Below the pieces are notes generated by a model. It searched no databases. It was not told the DNA's origin and saw nothing but the letters and a program-made list of their open reading frames with translations. From Solirubrobacterales bacterium (lineage in GTDB: Bacteria > Actinomycetota > Thermoleophilia > Solirubrobacterales > 70-9): a stretch of DNA of 27,657 nt. The position numbers and the translations under genes are program-made. The stretch spans positions 1-27,657 of the forward strand of contig JASLIG010000117.1 of the NCBI GenBank assembly GCA_030152805.1, written 5' to 3'. This document shows positions 1-7,613 of this stretch, piece after piece (the first letter of the stretch is position 1; every line of letters begins with the position of its first letter).

Positions 1-1089
1 CCCGAAGCCGGTCGTCGGGATCGGGTTGCCACCGGTCTTGATCATCGCCCGCACGTACCAGTAGCCACCGATGAGGATGGTGGTGAGGCCGAGCACCCAG
101 GCCGTGGTGAGGCGCCTGCCCCGGCCGCTGAAGACGATCACGCCGAGGCCGATCGTCACGACGGGGATGAGGAAGGTGAACTTGACCGAGGCGGCGAGGC
201 CGGCGGCGATGCCAGCGATCACCAGCGGCCCTTTGTCGAGCAGCGGCGCGTCGCGCTCCGGGGTGTCCTGGACCGCCCCGGCGTCCGGCGCTCTTCGCTG
301 ATGGGCGTTGATCAGGAAGGCGACGAAGGCGAGCAGGAAGGCGAGGCCCATGATGTCGTTCCGGCCCTCGCCGGGCTGGGTCTCGATCATCACCCCCGCA
401 TCGAGCACGATCGCCCCCGCGACCAGCGTCGCCGGACCGACCTTGTAGGGCCGCCCGACGCACCAGGCCGCAAGCAGGGCGATAGCCAGCCAGAAGAGGG
501 TGATCAGCGGCGAGAGCCAGTCGCTCTTGAAGAGGACGATCGCCGTGCCGTGGATCAGCTCCGAGCTCTGCGGGTAGAACCAGGCGGCCAGTCGCAGGGG
601 GTCTGTGAAGTGCAGGTGGATCGTCGAGTGTTCCTGGGCGATCGTCGCCGCGAAGGGCATGTGGTACCAGGTCGTGTCGCCGCCGAACATCCCTTGGTCG
701 AGGCTGAGCTGCGAGGGGAAGGTCCACTCGGCGACGGTGAAGGAGGCGACCGCGAGCGCGATCACCAGGGCAATCGTCTGCACCTGCGGAGCGGCAATTT
801 CGAGGCCGTCGCGGGGCGCCTTGCGCCAGCCGAGCAACGCGGCGAACAGGCCGACCGCGATGCAGACGACGATCGTCCAGCCAACCGTGAGGATGCTCAG
901 CGTGCCCAGCAGCTCCAGCGAGACGACCAGCAGCCCGGTCGCGATCGTGGCGTCGGCGAGCCGCGCCAGGGCGCCAGAGAACTCGGGCACGATCCAGCGC
1001 CGCAGCCAGTAGCCGCCGAGCCCGACCGCGCTGACGATGCCGATTACGGCAAGGCAGCCGCCGATGTAGGAACCGAAGGAGGGGGTCAC
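1..1089 (-). CDS. Polytopic membrane protein, GT-C glycosyltransferase-like (3' end outside window)
   Basis: I read this on the minus strand from a GTG at 1089 with an open frame to base 1 (363 residues, no stop), so the C-terminus is missing. The protein is strongly hydrophobic, with about eight likely membrane segments separated by short charged loops. A segment near residues 140-155 contains D-T-T-W-Y-H-M-P in a presumed outer loop; acidic and His residues in such a loop, followed by many helices, resemble the GT-C class of lipid-linked sugar transferases, but I see no diagnostic family motif and the function is inference. It starts 40 bp after the msrA stop on the same strand and may be co-transcribed. 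No clear ribosome binding site precedes the GTG. The long plus-strand open frames over this stretch are low-complexity Arg/Gly/Pro shadows. Confidence 0.75.
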   Translation of the reverse strand, partial: MTPSFGSYIGGCLAVIGIVSAVGLGGYWLRRWIVPEFSGALARLADATIATGLLVVSLELLGTLSILTVGWTIVVCIAVGLFAALLGWRKAPRDGLEIAAPQVQTIALVIALAVASFTVAEWTFPSQLSLDQGMFGGDTTWYHMPFAATIAQEHSTIHLHFTDPLRLAAWFYPQSSELIHGTAIVLFKSDWLSPLITLFWLAIALLAAWCVGRPYKVGPATLVAGAIVLDAGVMIETQPGEGRNDIMGLAFLLAFVAFLINAHQRRAPDAGAVQDTPERDAPLLDKGPLVIAGIAAGLAASVKFTFLIPVVTIGLGVIVFSGRGRRLTTAWVLGLTTILIGGYWYVRAMIKTGGNPIPTTGFG

Positions 1090-1129
1090 CGGCGCGGGAT
1101 GCTATTCGCCGCGCCGGGCGCGCGTTCGG

Positions 1130-1807
<678 letters not shown>

Positions 1808-1880
1808 CGCGATCTCCTTTACGGGTCGCCATCGACCTTACAGACCGTTTCTTTCCGTTCTATGACGGCGCCGCCCAGGC

Positions 1881-1929
1881 GAACTGCATCAACTTCTCCG
1901 CCTGCTAGCCCTAGAAGTTGATGCAGTTC
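1881..1929 (-). repeat. 17-bp perfect hairpin, copy 1 of a two-copy family
   Basis: GAACTGCATCAACTTCT (1881-1897) and its exact reverse complement (1913-1929) enclose a 15-nt loop. The far arm overlaps the TGA stop (1930-1928) of the SDR gene, so on the minus strand the hairpin forms right at the end of that message. The same arms occur at 11953-12005. Read on the strand of the upstream gene, both loops share CTRGCAGG, so the two copies have the same orientation relative to the gene that precedes them. No T-run follows. It may be a U-less terminator, a REP-like element or a regulatory palindrome for msrA; the sequence does not decide. Confidence 0.8.
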
Positions 1930-2848
1930 AGCCGGAGAGGTACTCGACACCGGTCAGCTCTGCGGAGACCGACCAGAGGCGCTCGGCCGTGGCCTGATCG
2001 CGACCGGCGCGGACCGGGCGCACGACCTTGGGGTGGCCGCGGCCTTCCTCGAAACCGTCCGGGCCGATGAAGAGGCCGCCATTGAGGTTGGGACGGGTGG
2101 CGGCGTAGAGCGTCGGCAGCGCCCCCATCTCGGCGCTCTGGGCAAAAAGGCGGTTACCAGCAGCCATCAACACCCGATCCAGCGCTGGCGCCACCGCCGA
2201 CTGCAGGTTCGTCGCCGCGTAGCCCGGGTGGGCGGCGAGGCTCTTCACGCTCAAGCCCGCGGCGCGCAGCCGGCGCTCCAGCTCGCGCGCGAAGAGGATG
2301 TTGGCGAGCTTCGACTGACAGTAGGCGCGCCAGCGGCCGTAGCGGCGCTCTGACTGCAGGTCGTCGAAGTTGATCTTGCCGATCTTGTGCGCGGTGCTGC
2401 TGAGGGTGACGACGCGAGCGTCCTCGTGGCCCTCGAGACGATCGAGCAGCAGCCCGGTCAGGGCGAAGTGACCGAGGTGGTTGGTGCCGAGCTGGAGCTC
2501 GAAGCCGTCGGCCGTTTCGCCGCGCGGCGGTGCCATCAGGCCGGCGTTGTTGATCAGCAGGTCGAGGGAATCGTGGGCGCCGGCGAAGCGCTCGGCAAAG
2601 GCGCGGACCGAGCCGAGGCTGGAGAGGTCGAGTGTCTCGACCGAGACTGATGCCTGCGGGTCCTCCTCGCGAATCAAGCTGGCCGCGGCCTCGCCCTTTT
2701 CCGCATTGCGACAGGCGAGCACGACCCCGGCGCCCGCCCGGGCAAGCTCCTGGGCGGCGATCAAGCCGATGCCGCTGTTGGCCCCGGTCACCACCGCGAC
2801 CCGTCCCGCCTGGTCGGGGATCTGCTCGACGGTCCACTTCTCGCTCAT
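1928..2848 (-). CDS. Short-chain dehydrogenase/reductase, retinol dehydrogenase/WWOX-like
   Basis: NAD(P)-dependent oxidoreductase of the SDR superfamily, 306 aa, probably cytosolic. Visible motifs are the cofactor loop T-G-A-N-S-G-I-G (21-28), N-N-A-G (100-103), the catalytic Ser in V-V-T-L-S-S-T-A (about 150) and Y176-C-Q-S-K180. The layout (long loop before Y-x3-K and a C-terminal G-x-L-F-I-G-P-D-G block) matches the retinol-dehydrogenase/protochlorophyllide-reductase-like group often named only 'oxidoreductase' in bacteria; the substrate cannot be told. I chose ATG 2848 because it overlaps the TGA of the upstream SnoaL-like gene (ATGA), which implies translational coupling, and because homologues begin just before this point; a longer in-frame start at 2911 lies inside the neighbour. 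A hairpin repeat sits directly on its stop codon. Confidence 0.93.
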   Translation of the reverse strand: MSEKWTVEQIPDQAGRVAVVTGANSGIGLIAAQELARAGAGVVLACRNAEKGEAAASLIREEDPQASVSVETLDLSSLGSVRAFAERFAGAHDSLDLLINNAGLMAPPRGETADGFELQLGTNHLGHFALTGLLLDRLEGHEDARVVTLSSTAHKIGKINFDDLQSERRYGRWRAYCQSKLANILFARELERRLRAAGLSVKSLAAHPGYAATNLQSAVAPALDRVLMAAGNRLFAQSAEMGALPTLYAATRPNLNGGLFIGPDGFEEGRGHPKVVRPVRAGRDQATAERLWSVSAELTGVEYLSG

Positions 2849-3258
2849 CGCCCTGCTCCCCTCGACGCCGTGAGTTGCTTGAGGATCGCGCCGCTGTCCA
2901 TCTCGTCCCAAGCCTGGGAGATCAGCCCGTCGCGAACCCGCAGGACCGCGGTCGAGCTGAACTCGACCCGCCGCCCGGTCGCCTCGACGCCGAGGAACTC
3001 GTCGCTGTGGGTGCCGCTCCAGCGCTGGTGCGCGGCGACCAGGTCGTCCTCGGCGAGGATCAGCTCGATCTCGCTGTGCAGGTCGGGGAAGGCCGCGAGG
3101 AAGTAGTCGACCGCCTGCCGCTGGCCCAGCCGGCCGCGCGTCTCTCCGTTATGGACGAAGTCCTCGCTCAGCAGCCGCTCGCAGGCACCGGAATCGCGCT
3201 CGTTAATCGCCTCGCGGTAGAAGCGGCGAACGAGATCCTTGTTGGTATCGCGCTGCAC
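2845..3258 (-). CDS. SnoaL-like ester cyclase / NTF2-fold protein
   Basis: Small alpha+beta-barrel protein of the SnoaL/ester cyclase family (137 aa from GTG 3258). The typical opening N-K-D-L-V-R-R-F-Y-R-E-A and the later blocks A-F-P-D-L-H-S-E-I-E, H-x-G-x-F-L-G-V-x-A-T-G-R and F-x-D-x-x-x-I-L-K-Q-L are visible. Members range from polyketide cyclases to isomerases and proteins of unknown role, so no substrate is assigned. It overlaps the downstream SDR by 4 nt (ATGA), suggesting the pair acts on one substrate. An ATG at 3312 would add 18 residues, but these do not look like the family and would overlap the divergent small membrane gene, so GTG 3258 is preferred; neither start has a strong ribosome binding site. 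Confidence 0.85.
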   Translation of the reverse strand: MQRDTNKDLVRRFYREAINERDSGACERLLSEDFVHNGETRGRLGQRQAVDYFLAAFPDLHSEIELILAEDDLVAAHQRWSGTHSDEFLGVEATGRRVEFSSTAVLRVRDGLISQAWDEMDSGAILKQLTASRGAGR

Positions 3259-3301
3259 CTCTGCCCGACCGTACTTGAATGCCGGCGCGCCGAACGGGTA
3301 G

Positions 3302-3589
3302 CGTGGGCGCATCGGTTGCTTCGTCGTCCTCTTCGCCCTGATCTCGCCTCGCCTGGCGCTCTTCGCGCTGTTCCTCTTCAGCGACCTGCTCAGCCGCGCC
3401 TTCGAGAGTTGGTTTGTCCCCTTCCTCGGCTTCTTCCTGCTGCCGTGGACGACACTCGCCTACGCGGTGATGTGGAGCTCGGGGCCCAACGGGGTCAAGG
3501 GCTTCGAGTGGTTCATTGTCATCCTCGCCTTCGTCTTCGACCTCGGCTCCTACATGCAGGGCAGCCGGCGCCGGGACGCCCGGGCGTAG
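3302..3589 (+). pseudogene. Small actinobacterial membrane protein, 5' end without a usable start (probable 1-nt frameshift)
   Basis: The frame 3302-3589 encodes about 94 residues with a clear protein-like pattern: L-F-A-L-I-S-P-R-L-A-L-F, then F-L-L-P-W-T-T-L-A-Y, N-G-V-K-G-F-E-W-F, and V-F-D-L-G-S-Y, ending in a basic tail. This is a small multi-TM family I recognise from actinobacteria, of unknown function, with the conserved SPRLALF and PWTT blocks. A TAG (3299-3301) opens the frame, and no ATG, GTG or TTG occurs before the conserved region; the only nearby candidate, GTG 3303, is in another frame that stops at once. One extra base after that GTG would restore the expected N-terminus. It is therefore a young pseudogene, a sequencing error, or a gene using a rare start such as CTG 3338. 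Confidence 0.6.
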
Positions 3590-3632
3590 CGTCCCGCACT
3601 GGCGGCGCTCAATCGCACCGCTGCTGTCCTAC

Positions 3633-3660
3633 CCCAGCTGACTAACCCTGCCGAGCTGGG
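3633..3660. terminator. Small 7-bp hairpin after the membrane-protein fragment
   Basis: CCCAGCT (3633-3639) pairs with AGCTGGG (3654-3660) across a 14-nt loop, in the gap between the small membrane frame and the secreted protein. There is no T-run, so a terminator role is only a guess. Confidence 0.3.
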
Positions 3661-3731
3661 TCGTGCCCGGCAAGTTGTCCGCTACGATTTCGCACTGGGA
3701 AGCAGCCAACCAGGCGAGGGAGGAGAAGCAC

Positions 3732-4754
3732 ATGGTGGAGTCACAGCATTTGCGAGGTAGGCAGTTCCGGGCGATGTGCGTTTCTGTCGTGGTGTTGTCT
3801 GCGGCCTTGGCGCTCACGGTCATGCCGACCCACGCGAAGGCGGCCTCGCCTGTACTTGAATTTGTTGCCCCCGGAACGGCTTTCCCCATCAGCTTTACCG
3901 CCGGTGGTGGACCAGTGACCGCCGAGCTGGCCGGCTTCACCTCCGTCGTCCACTGCTCCGATTCCGAAGGCGACGGCGCGATCATCGGACCGCGCTCGAC
4001 CGTTTCGAACTACGCCTTCACTGGCTGCGTGGCGCAGGGTGGCACCCACGCCGATCAGGAATGCAAATCCGAAGGCGCGGATGCGGAAGAAATCACGGCT
4101 GAAGAAATCGAAGCCGACCTGGTGTACATCGATCAGGCAAAACACGAAGTCGGCATGCTTCTCAACCCGGGCGGCGGCGTCTACATGACCTTCAAATGCG
4201 GTGGCGAGCTCGTCGAAGCGAGCGGCCCTTTCCTTTCTCCCGTCGGTCCGATCAACAAAGAGGTCACGTCCTTCACGGCGACGCTCAGCGAGTCGGGCGC
4301 CGTGCAGACTCCCAACGAATACGAAAACGCACTTGGCGAAAAACGCCACGCGATCCCGATGGGCAAAAGGGAAGGCGACCCGACGCCGGCCACGACCGGA
4401 GTGGAACTGAGCTTCACGATCAACCCGAGCGCGTCGCTTCAGATCAAGGCCGTCACCGCGGCAGAAATCGAAGCCAAGCAGCATGAGGACGAAGCAGCCG
4501 CCGCAGCCGCAGCAAAAAAGCGTCAAGACGAGGAAGCCGCCGCGAAGGCAGCGACAGAGAAACGGCTGGAAGAGGAGGCCGCGACCGCGGCGGCGGTAAA
4601 GATTCGCCAGGAAGAGGAAGTCAGATCAGCACAGCTCAGGCACGCCCAGCTGACCCGCACGCTCAGGCAGTGCAAGAAGGCCCCGTCAAAACACCAGCGC
4701 GTGCGCTGCGAAAAGTGGGCCAAGAAGACGTACGGCAGCGCAAAATCGAACTGA
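3732..4754 (+). CDS. Secreted protein with Ala/Glu-rich coiled coil and Cys-Lys tail
   Basis: Not a family I can name. 340 aa from ATG 3732, chosen for the strong GGGAGGAG ribosome binding site 6 nt upstream; an earlier in-frame start at 3663 would place 23 non-signal residues before it. Residues 10-37 form a signal peptide ending A-K-A, with cleavage before A38. Residues about 40-240 are a beta-rich domain with several Cys (HCSD, TGCVA, ECKSE, TFKCGG) that may form disulfides. Residues 245-312 are an Ala/Glu/Lys/Arg-rich helix, likely a long coiled coil like TolA. The end, with C314-K-K and C326-E-K-W-A-K-K-T-Y-G, resembles the 'CKKxK...CxxxAxKxYG' tails frequent on secreted proteins of Solirubrobacterales. 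Probably an extracytoplasmic structural or envelope protein. Codon use is AT-richer than the housekeeping genes nearby. Confidence 0.85.
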   Translation: MVESQHLRGRQFRAMCVSVVVLSAALALTVMPTHAKAASPVLEFVAPGTAFPISFTAGGGPVTAELAGFTSVVHCSDSEGDGAIIGPRSTVSNYAFTGCVAQGGTHADQECKSEGADAEEITAEEIEADLVYIDQAKHEVGMLLNPGGGVYMTFKCGGELVEASGPFLSPVGPINKEVTSFTATLSESGAVQTPNEYENALGEKRHAIPMGKREGDPTPATTGVELSFTINPSASLQIKAVTAAEIEAKQHEDEAAAAAAAKKRQDEEAAAKAATEKRLEEEAATAAAVKIRQEEEVRSAQLRHAQLTRTLRQCKKAPSKHQRVRCEKWAKKTYGSAKSN

Positions 4755-4794
4755 AAATCATCGGGGGTGCCCGGATGATTTGTCTCTTGGAGAC
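4755..4794 (+). terminator. Tandem hairpins after the secreted-protein gene
   Basis: AAATCATC (4755-4762) pairs with GATGATTT (4774-4781), extended by GGG/CCC inside, and begins at the TGA stop codon. It is followed directly by GTCTC-TTG-GAGAC (4782-4794). Placement and symmetry fit a factor-independent terminator, although only a short T-containing stretch (GGTTTG) follows. Confidence 0.6.
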
Positions 4795-4810
4795 GGTTTG
4801 ACGGCAACGC

Positions 4811-4829
4811 TGCATCACACTTGCATCAC
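4811..4829. repeat. Direct repeat TGCATCAC x2 before the antitoxin gene
   Basis: TGCATCAC occurs at 4811-4818 and again at 4822-4829, an 11-bp period that would place both copies on the same face of the helix, 20-40 bp upstream of the -10 of the toxin-antitoxin operon. This is where an autoregulating Phd-type antitoxin would bind; the assignment is inference. Confidence 0.4.
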
Positions 4830-4849
4830 GAATTCCCTCATCTGACCGC

Positions 4850-4855
4850 TATACT
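4850..4855 (+). promoter_or_regulatory. -10 box of the toxin-antitoxin operon, leaderless
   Basis: TATACT lies 6 nt before the ATG at 4862, so transcription should begin at or within a base of the start codon. No Shine-Dalgarno is present, which agrees with a leaderless message, common in actinobacteria. No convincing -35 is seen at the usual distance. Confidence 0.6.
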
Positions 4856-4861
4856 GTCCAT

Positions 4862-5089
4862 ATGGCCAAACAAGTGACCGCTACTGACGCGAAGGCGACG
4901 ATCCTTCGCCTTTTGGACGATGCCGCAGCCGGTGAGGAGATCGAGATCACCAGGCATGGCCGTCCGGTCGCCCGGCTCGTTCCCGCATCTGGCGCGCGCT
5001 CTCTCAAGGACTCGTTCAAGGGCGTGGCAATGACCGCAGTCGAGGAGGAGGAGTTGTTCTCCACCGGCGAGGCTTGGAACGCTTCGTAG
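4862..5089 (+). CDS. Phd/YefM-family antitoxin
   Basis: 75-residue DNA-binding antitoxin of a type II toxin-antitoxin module. The N-terminal pattern V-T-A-T-D-A-K-A-T-I-L-R-L-L-D-D-A-A-A-G-E-E-I-E-I-T-R-H-G-R-P-V-A-R-L-V-P is the hallmark Phd/YefM fold (residues 4-41); the acidic C-terminus (V-E-E-E-E-L-F) would wrap the toxin. It is expected to neutralise the PIN-domain RNase encoded 2 nt downstream and to repress the shared promoter, whose -10 lies 6 nt before the ATG and which carries two TGCATCAC repeats. The gene begins without a ribosome binding site. Such cassettes are frequently acquired horizontally, in keeping with the AT-richer codon use here. Confidence 0.93.
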   Translation: MAKQVTATDAKATILRLLDDAAAGEEIEITRHGRPVARLVPASGARSLKDSFKGVAMTAVEEEELFSTGEAWNAS

Positions 5090-5091
5090 GC

Positions 5092-5484
5092 GTGACTGCG
5101 GTTCTGCTAGATACCCACGTGGTCCACTGGTGGTCGGCTGAGCCTAAACGGGTCAGCAAACCGGCACGCAACGCCCTTGAGAAGGCGGATGAACATGTCG
5201 TTGCGGCGATCTCCTGGTACGAGCTGGCTTGGTTGGCGAAGCACGAGCGAATCGCCGTCAACATTCCAATCCGATCCTGGCTGCAGGGCCTCGCCGCGCA
5301 GCTTCGAACGATCGGCGTGACCCCGGCAATCGCGGACACCGCAGCCGCCCTCCCCTCCTCGTTCCCAGGCGACCCTGCCGATCGAATGATCTACGCGACC
5401 GCAATCGAGCACGGCCTCGACCTCGTAACCAAGGATCGGGCCATCCGCGACCATGACCGCCCACAGTCGTTGACGATCTGGTAG
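5092..5484 (+). CDS. PIN-domain toxin (VapC-type RNase)
   Basis: Predicted Mg-dependent single-strand RNase paired with the Phd antitoxin. From GTG 5092 the protein is 130 aa. The acidic active-site set is complete: D7 in L-L-D-T-H-V, E44 in S-W-Y-E-L-A-W-L, D94/D97 in G-D-P-A-D-R-M-I-Y-A-T-A, and D115 in V-T-K-D-R. The closing T-I-W is also typical. GTG 5092 places four residues before LLDTH, as in relatives, and follows the antitoxin stop by 2 nt; a TTG at 5074 would overlap the antitoxin and add six residues. No strong ribosome binding site is visible, so translation is probably coupled. RNA target (tRNA, rRNA or mRNA) cannot be told from sequence. Confidence 0.93.
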   Translation: MTAVLLDTHVVHWWSAEPKRVSKPARNALEKADEHVVAAISWYELAWLAKHERIAVNIPIRSWLQGLAAQLRTIGVTPAIADTAAALPSSFPGDPADRMIYATAIEHGLDLVTKDRAIRDHDRPQSLTIW

Positions 5485-5492
5485 CCAATTCC

Positions 5493-6149
5493 ATGAGCGG
5501 GTTGACGCTGGTACTCGGGAACAAGAACTACTCGTCCTGGTCGATGCGGGCGTGGCTACTAATGCGCCAATATCGCATCGAGTTTGAGGAGATTCAGATC
5601 CCCCTGCGCCAGCCCGATTCGCTTGAGCGCAAGCTCGCCTACTCACCGGCCGGGAAGGTTCCGATCTTGATCGACGGTGACATATGCGTGTGGGATTCGT
5701 TGGCGATTGTCGAGCACCTCGCCGAGAAATTCCCTGACAAGCAGCTATGGCCAGCCGACGACGAAGAACGCGCTCTCGCACGTAGCGTGTCTGCCGAGAT
5801 GCACTCAGGCTTTGCGAACCTCCGATCGCACATGCCCCTCAACTGCCGCGCCCGTCGCCCCGGGGCGGGTCGCGGTCCCGGTGTGCAAGAGGACATTGAC
5901 CGCGTCTGCGAGATATGGCGCGAATGCCGGACGCGTTACCGAGTGGCTGGCGAGTTTCTGTTCGGCGAGTTCACGGCGGCGGACGCCATGTTCGCGCCGG
6001 TCGCCTCGCGCTTTCAAACGTACGGTGTAGAGCTCGATCGGGTGGAGGCGGCGTACGCCCGGGCGATCCTCGCGACGCCCACGGTCAGGGGTTGGATTGA
6101 GGATGCGCACAAAGAGCCTTGGAGCATCGCCAAGTTCGACCAGACTTGA
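5493..6149 (+). CDS. Glutathione S-transferase family protein
   Basis: 218 aa with an N-terminal thioredoxin-fold domain (1-80) and an all-helical C-terminal domain. The opening L-G-N-K-N-Y-S-S-W-S-M-R-A-W holds the catalytic Ser region; the cis-Pro motif G-K-V-P-I-L (about 54-59) and the D-S-L-A-I-V-E-H-L glutathione-binding block (about 68-76) follow. The phrase S-A-E-M-H-S-G-F-A-N-L-R-S-H-M-P-L-N-C-R-A is typical of a proteobacterial GST group. Actinobacteria generally use mycothiol rather than glutathione, so presence here suggests horizontal transfer (inference). It starts 8 nt after the toxin stop and may ride on the same message. Codon use is AT-richer than the genes after 6324. Its physiological substrate is unknown. 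Confidence 0.92.
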   Translation: MSGLTLVLGNKNYSSWSMRAWLLMRQYRIEFEEIQIPLRQPDSLERKLAYSPAGKVPILIDGDICVWDSLAIVEHLAEKFPDKQLWPADDEERALARSVSAEMHSGFANLRSHMPLNCRARRPGAGRGPGVQEDIDRVCEIWRECRTRYRVAGEFLFGEFTAADAMFAPVASRFQTYGVELDRVEAAYARAILATPTVRGWIEDAHKEPWSIAKFDQT

Positions 6150-6177
6150 CTGGGCCGGTTCCACTGGCAATCGAAAA

Positions 6178-6251
6178 TCGGGGCGCCCGGATTCGAACCG
6201 GGGACCTCGGCCACCCAAAGGCCGCGCGCTACCAGGCTGCGCCACGCCCCG
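6178..6251 (-). tRNA. tRNA-Pro (anticodon UGG)
   Basis: On the minus strand the 74-nt sequence folds as a full cloverleaf: acceptor stem CGGGGCG/CGCCCCG with the C1 typical of tRNA-Pro, D-arm GCGCAGCCTGGTAGCGC, anticodon stem CGGCC/GGCCG with loop TTTGGGT (anticodon TGG), and T-arm CCCGG-TTCGAAT-CCGGG. The discriminator is A, and CCA is not encoded. A possible -10 (TACACT, 6265-6260 minus) lies 8 nt before the mature 5' end. Its 3' end faces the GST/toxin-antitoxin stretch, the side where islands integrate. Confidence 0.95.
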
Positions 6252-6323
6252 ATCGGGCAAGTGTAGAGGCGGATTGGCCGCCGAGCCGGGCTCGTTGCGG
6301 AGCAAGCGCTAGGTTTGGCGGCA

Positions 6324-7610
6324 ATGGCCGAGGTGCTGCCGCTCAACGCCCTGCACTACGACCTCGACGCGGTCGGGTCGCTGCAGGATGTCGTCGCGCC
6401 GCCCTATGACGTGATCGACACGGCGATGCGGGCCGAGCTGCTGGCGCAGTCGCCCTATAACGCAGTTGCCGTGGATCTGCCCAAGCCCTATGGCGAGACC
6501 GGGCCGCAGAGCGCCGGCGAGGGCGACCCCTACGAGGGCGCGGGAAAGTCGATCGAGGCCTGGCAGAAGGCCGGCGCCCTGATCAAGGACATCGAACCGG
6601 CGATCTGGGCGATGGAGCAGGACTACACCGGGCCCGACGGCTCCACCCATACCCGCCACGGCATCCTCGCCAAGGTCCGGGTCGAGGACTTCGAGGCCGG
6701 CACGATCCTGCCCCACGAGCGCACCCTGCCCGGACCGAAGCAGGACCGGCTCGAACTGATGCGGGCGACCCGCCTCAACCTCTCGCCGATCTTCTCGCTG
6801 AGCACGGTTGACCCCTGGCCGCTGGTCTCGCGCGAAGTCGCGATCGAGGATCCCTGGGGCGAAGCGACCGACGCGGCCGGGACCGTGACCCGGATCTGGC
6901 AGCTGCGCAACCCCGGCATCCACGATGACATCACCGACGGCCTCGCCGAGGCCCAGCTGCTGATCGCCGACGGCCACCACCGCTACGAGACCGCGATCGC
7001 CTACCGCGACGAGATCGGTGGCGAGGGCCCGCACAACTACACGCTGATGGCGCTGACCGGGCTCGACGACCCCGGCCTCTCGATCTTCCCCACCCACCGC
7101 CTGCTCTCCGGCTTCACCGATGACCCGGAGCGCCAGCGCCGCCTCGGCGAGGGCCTGCGCGAGCTCTTCGAGGTGACCGAGGTCGACGAGGACCGCCTCG
7201 ACCCGCTCGGCGAGGACGGCGTCGGCGTCTTCGGCCTCTACGACTCCCACCACAAGCGCGCCTTCCGCCTGCGGCTCAAGGACACGGCCGAGCTCGACCG
7301 GATCCTCGCCGGCGAGCCCGAGGCCTACCGCCGCCTCGACGCGGCGATCCTCGAGACCCTGGTGCTGAAGGGCATCGCCGGCCTCAGCGAAGACGACATC
7401 CTCGCCAAGCGTGGCCTCGGCTACGCCAAGAGCGTCGAGGACTCGCGGCGGCTGCTCGACGAGGGCGCCTACGACGTCGCCTTCATCCTGCGCCCGATTC
7501 CGGTCGACCAGACCCGGGAAATTTGCGAAAGCGACGCCAACATGCCACCGAAGTCGACCTACTTCTACCCGAAGGTCCTGACCGGCCTGGTCTTCAACCC
7601 GCTGGCCTGA
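6324..7610 (+). CDS. DUF1015 / SerK-like protein
   Basis: 428 aa, close to the family norm of 410-430. Conserved blocks are V-A-P-P-Y-D-V-I (24-31), H-E-R-T-L-P-G-P-K-Q-D-R-L (131-143), and A-D-G-H-H-R-Y-E-T-A (215-224). DUF1015 contains archaeal free-serine kinases that use ADP and the staphylococcal SbnI; the role in actinobacteria is not settled, so a kinase-like activity on a small molecule is a family-based guess. I chose ATG 6324; a TTG at 6315 is also in frame. A TANNNT element (TAGGTT, 6310-6315) lies 8 nt before ATG, compatible with a nearly leaderless message. It heads a plus-strand run with only 3 nt to the cobalamin adenosyltransferase gene. Confidence 0.93.
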   Translation: MAEVLPLNALHYDLDAVGSLQDVVAPPYDVIDTAMRAELLAQSPYNAVAVDLPKPYGETGPQSAGEGDPYEGAGKSIEAWQKAGALIKDIEPAIWAMEQDYTGPDGSTHTRHGILAKVRVEDFEAGTILPHERTLPGPKQDRLELMRATRLNLSPIFSLSTVDPWPLVSREVAIEDPWGEATDAAGTVTRIWQLRNPGIHDDITDGLAEAQLLIADGHHRYETAIAYRDEIGGEGPHNYTLMALTGLDDPGLSIFPTHRLLSGFTDDPERQRRLGEGLRELFEVTEVDEDRLDPLGEDGVGVFGLYDSHHKRAFRLRLKDTAELDRILAGEPEAYRRLDAAILETLVLKGIAGLSEDDILAKRGLGYAKSVEDSRRLLDEGAYDVAFILRPIPVDQTREICESDANMPPKSTYFYPKVLTGLVFNPLA

Positions 7611-7613
7611 TCC

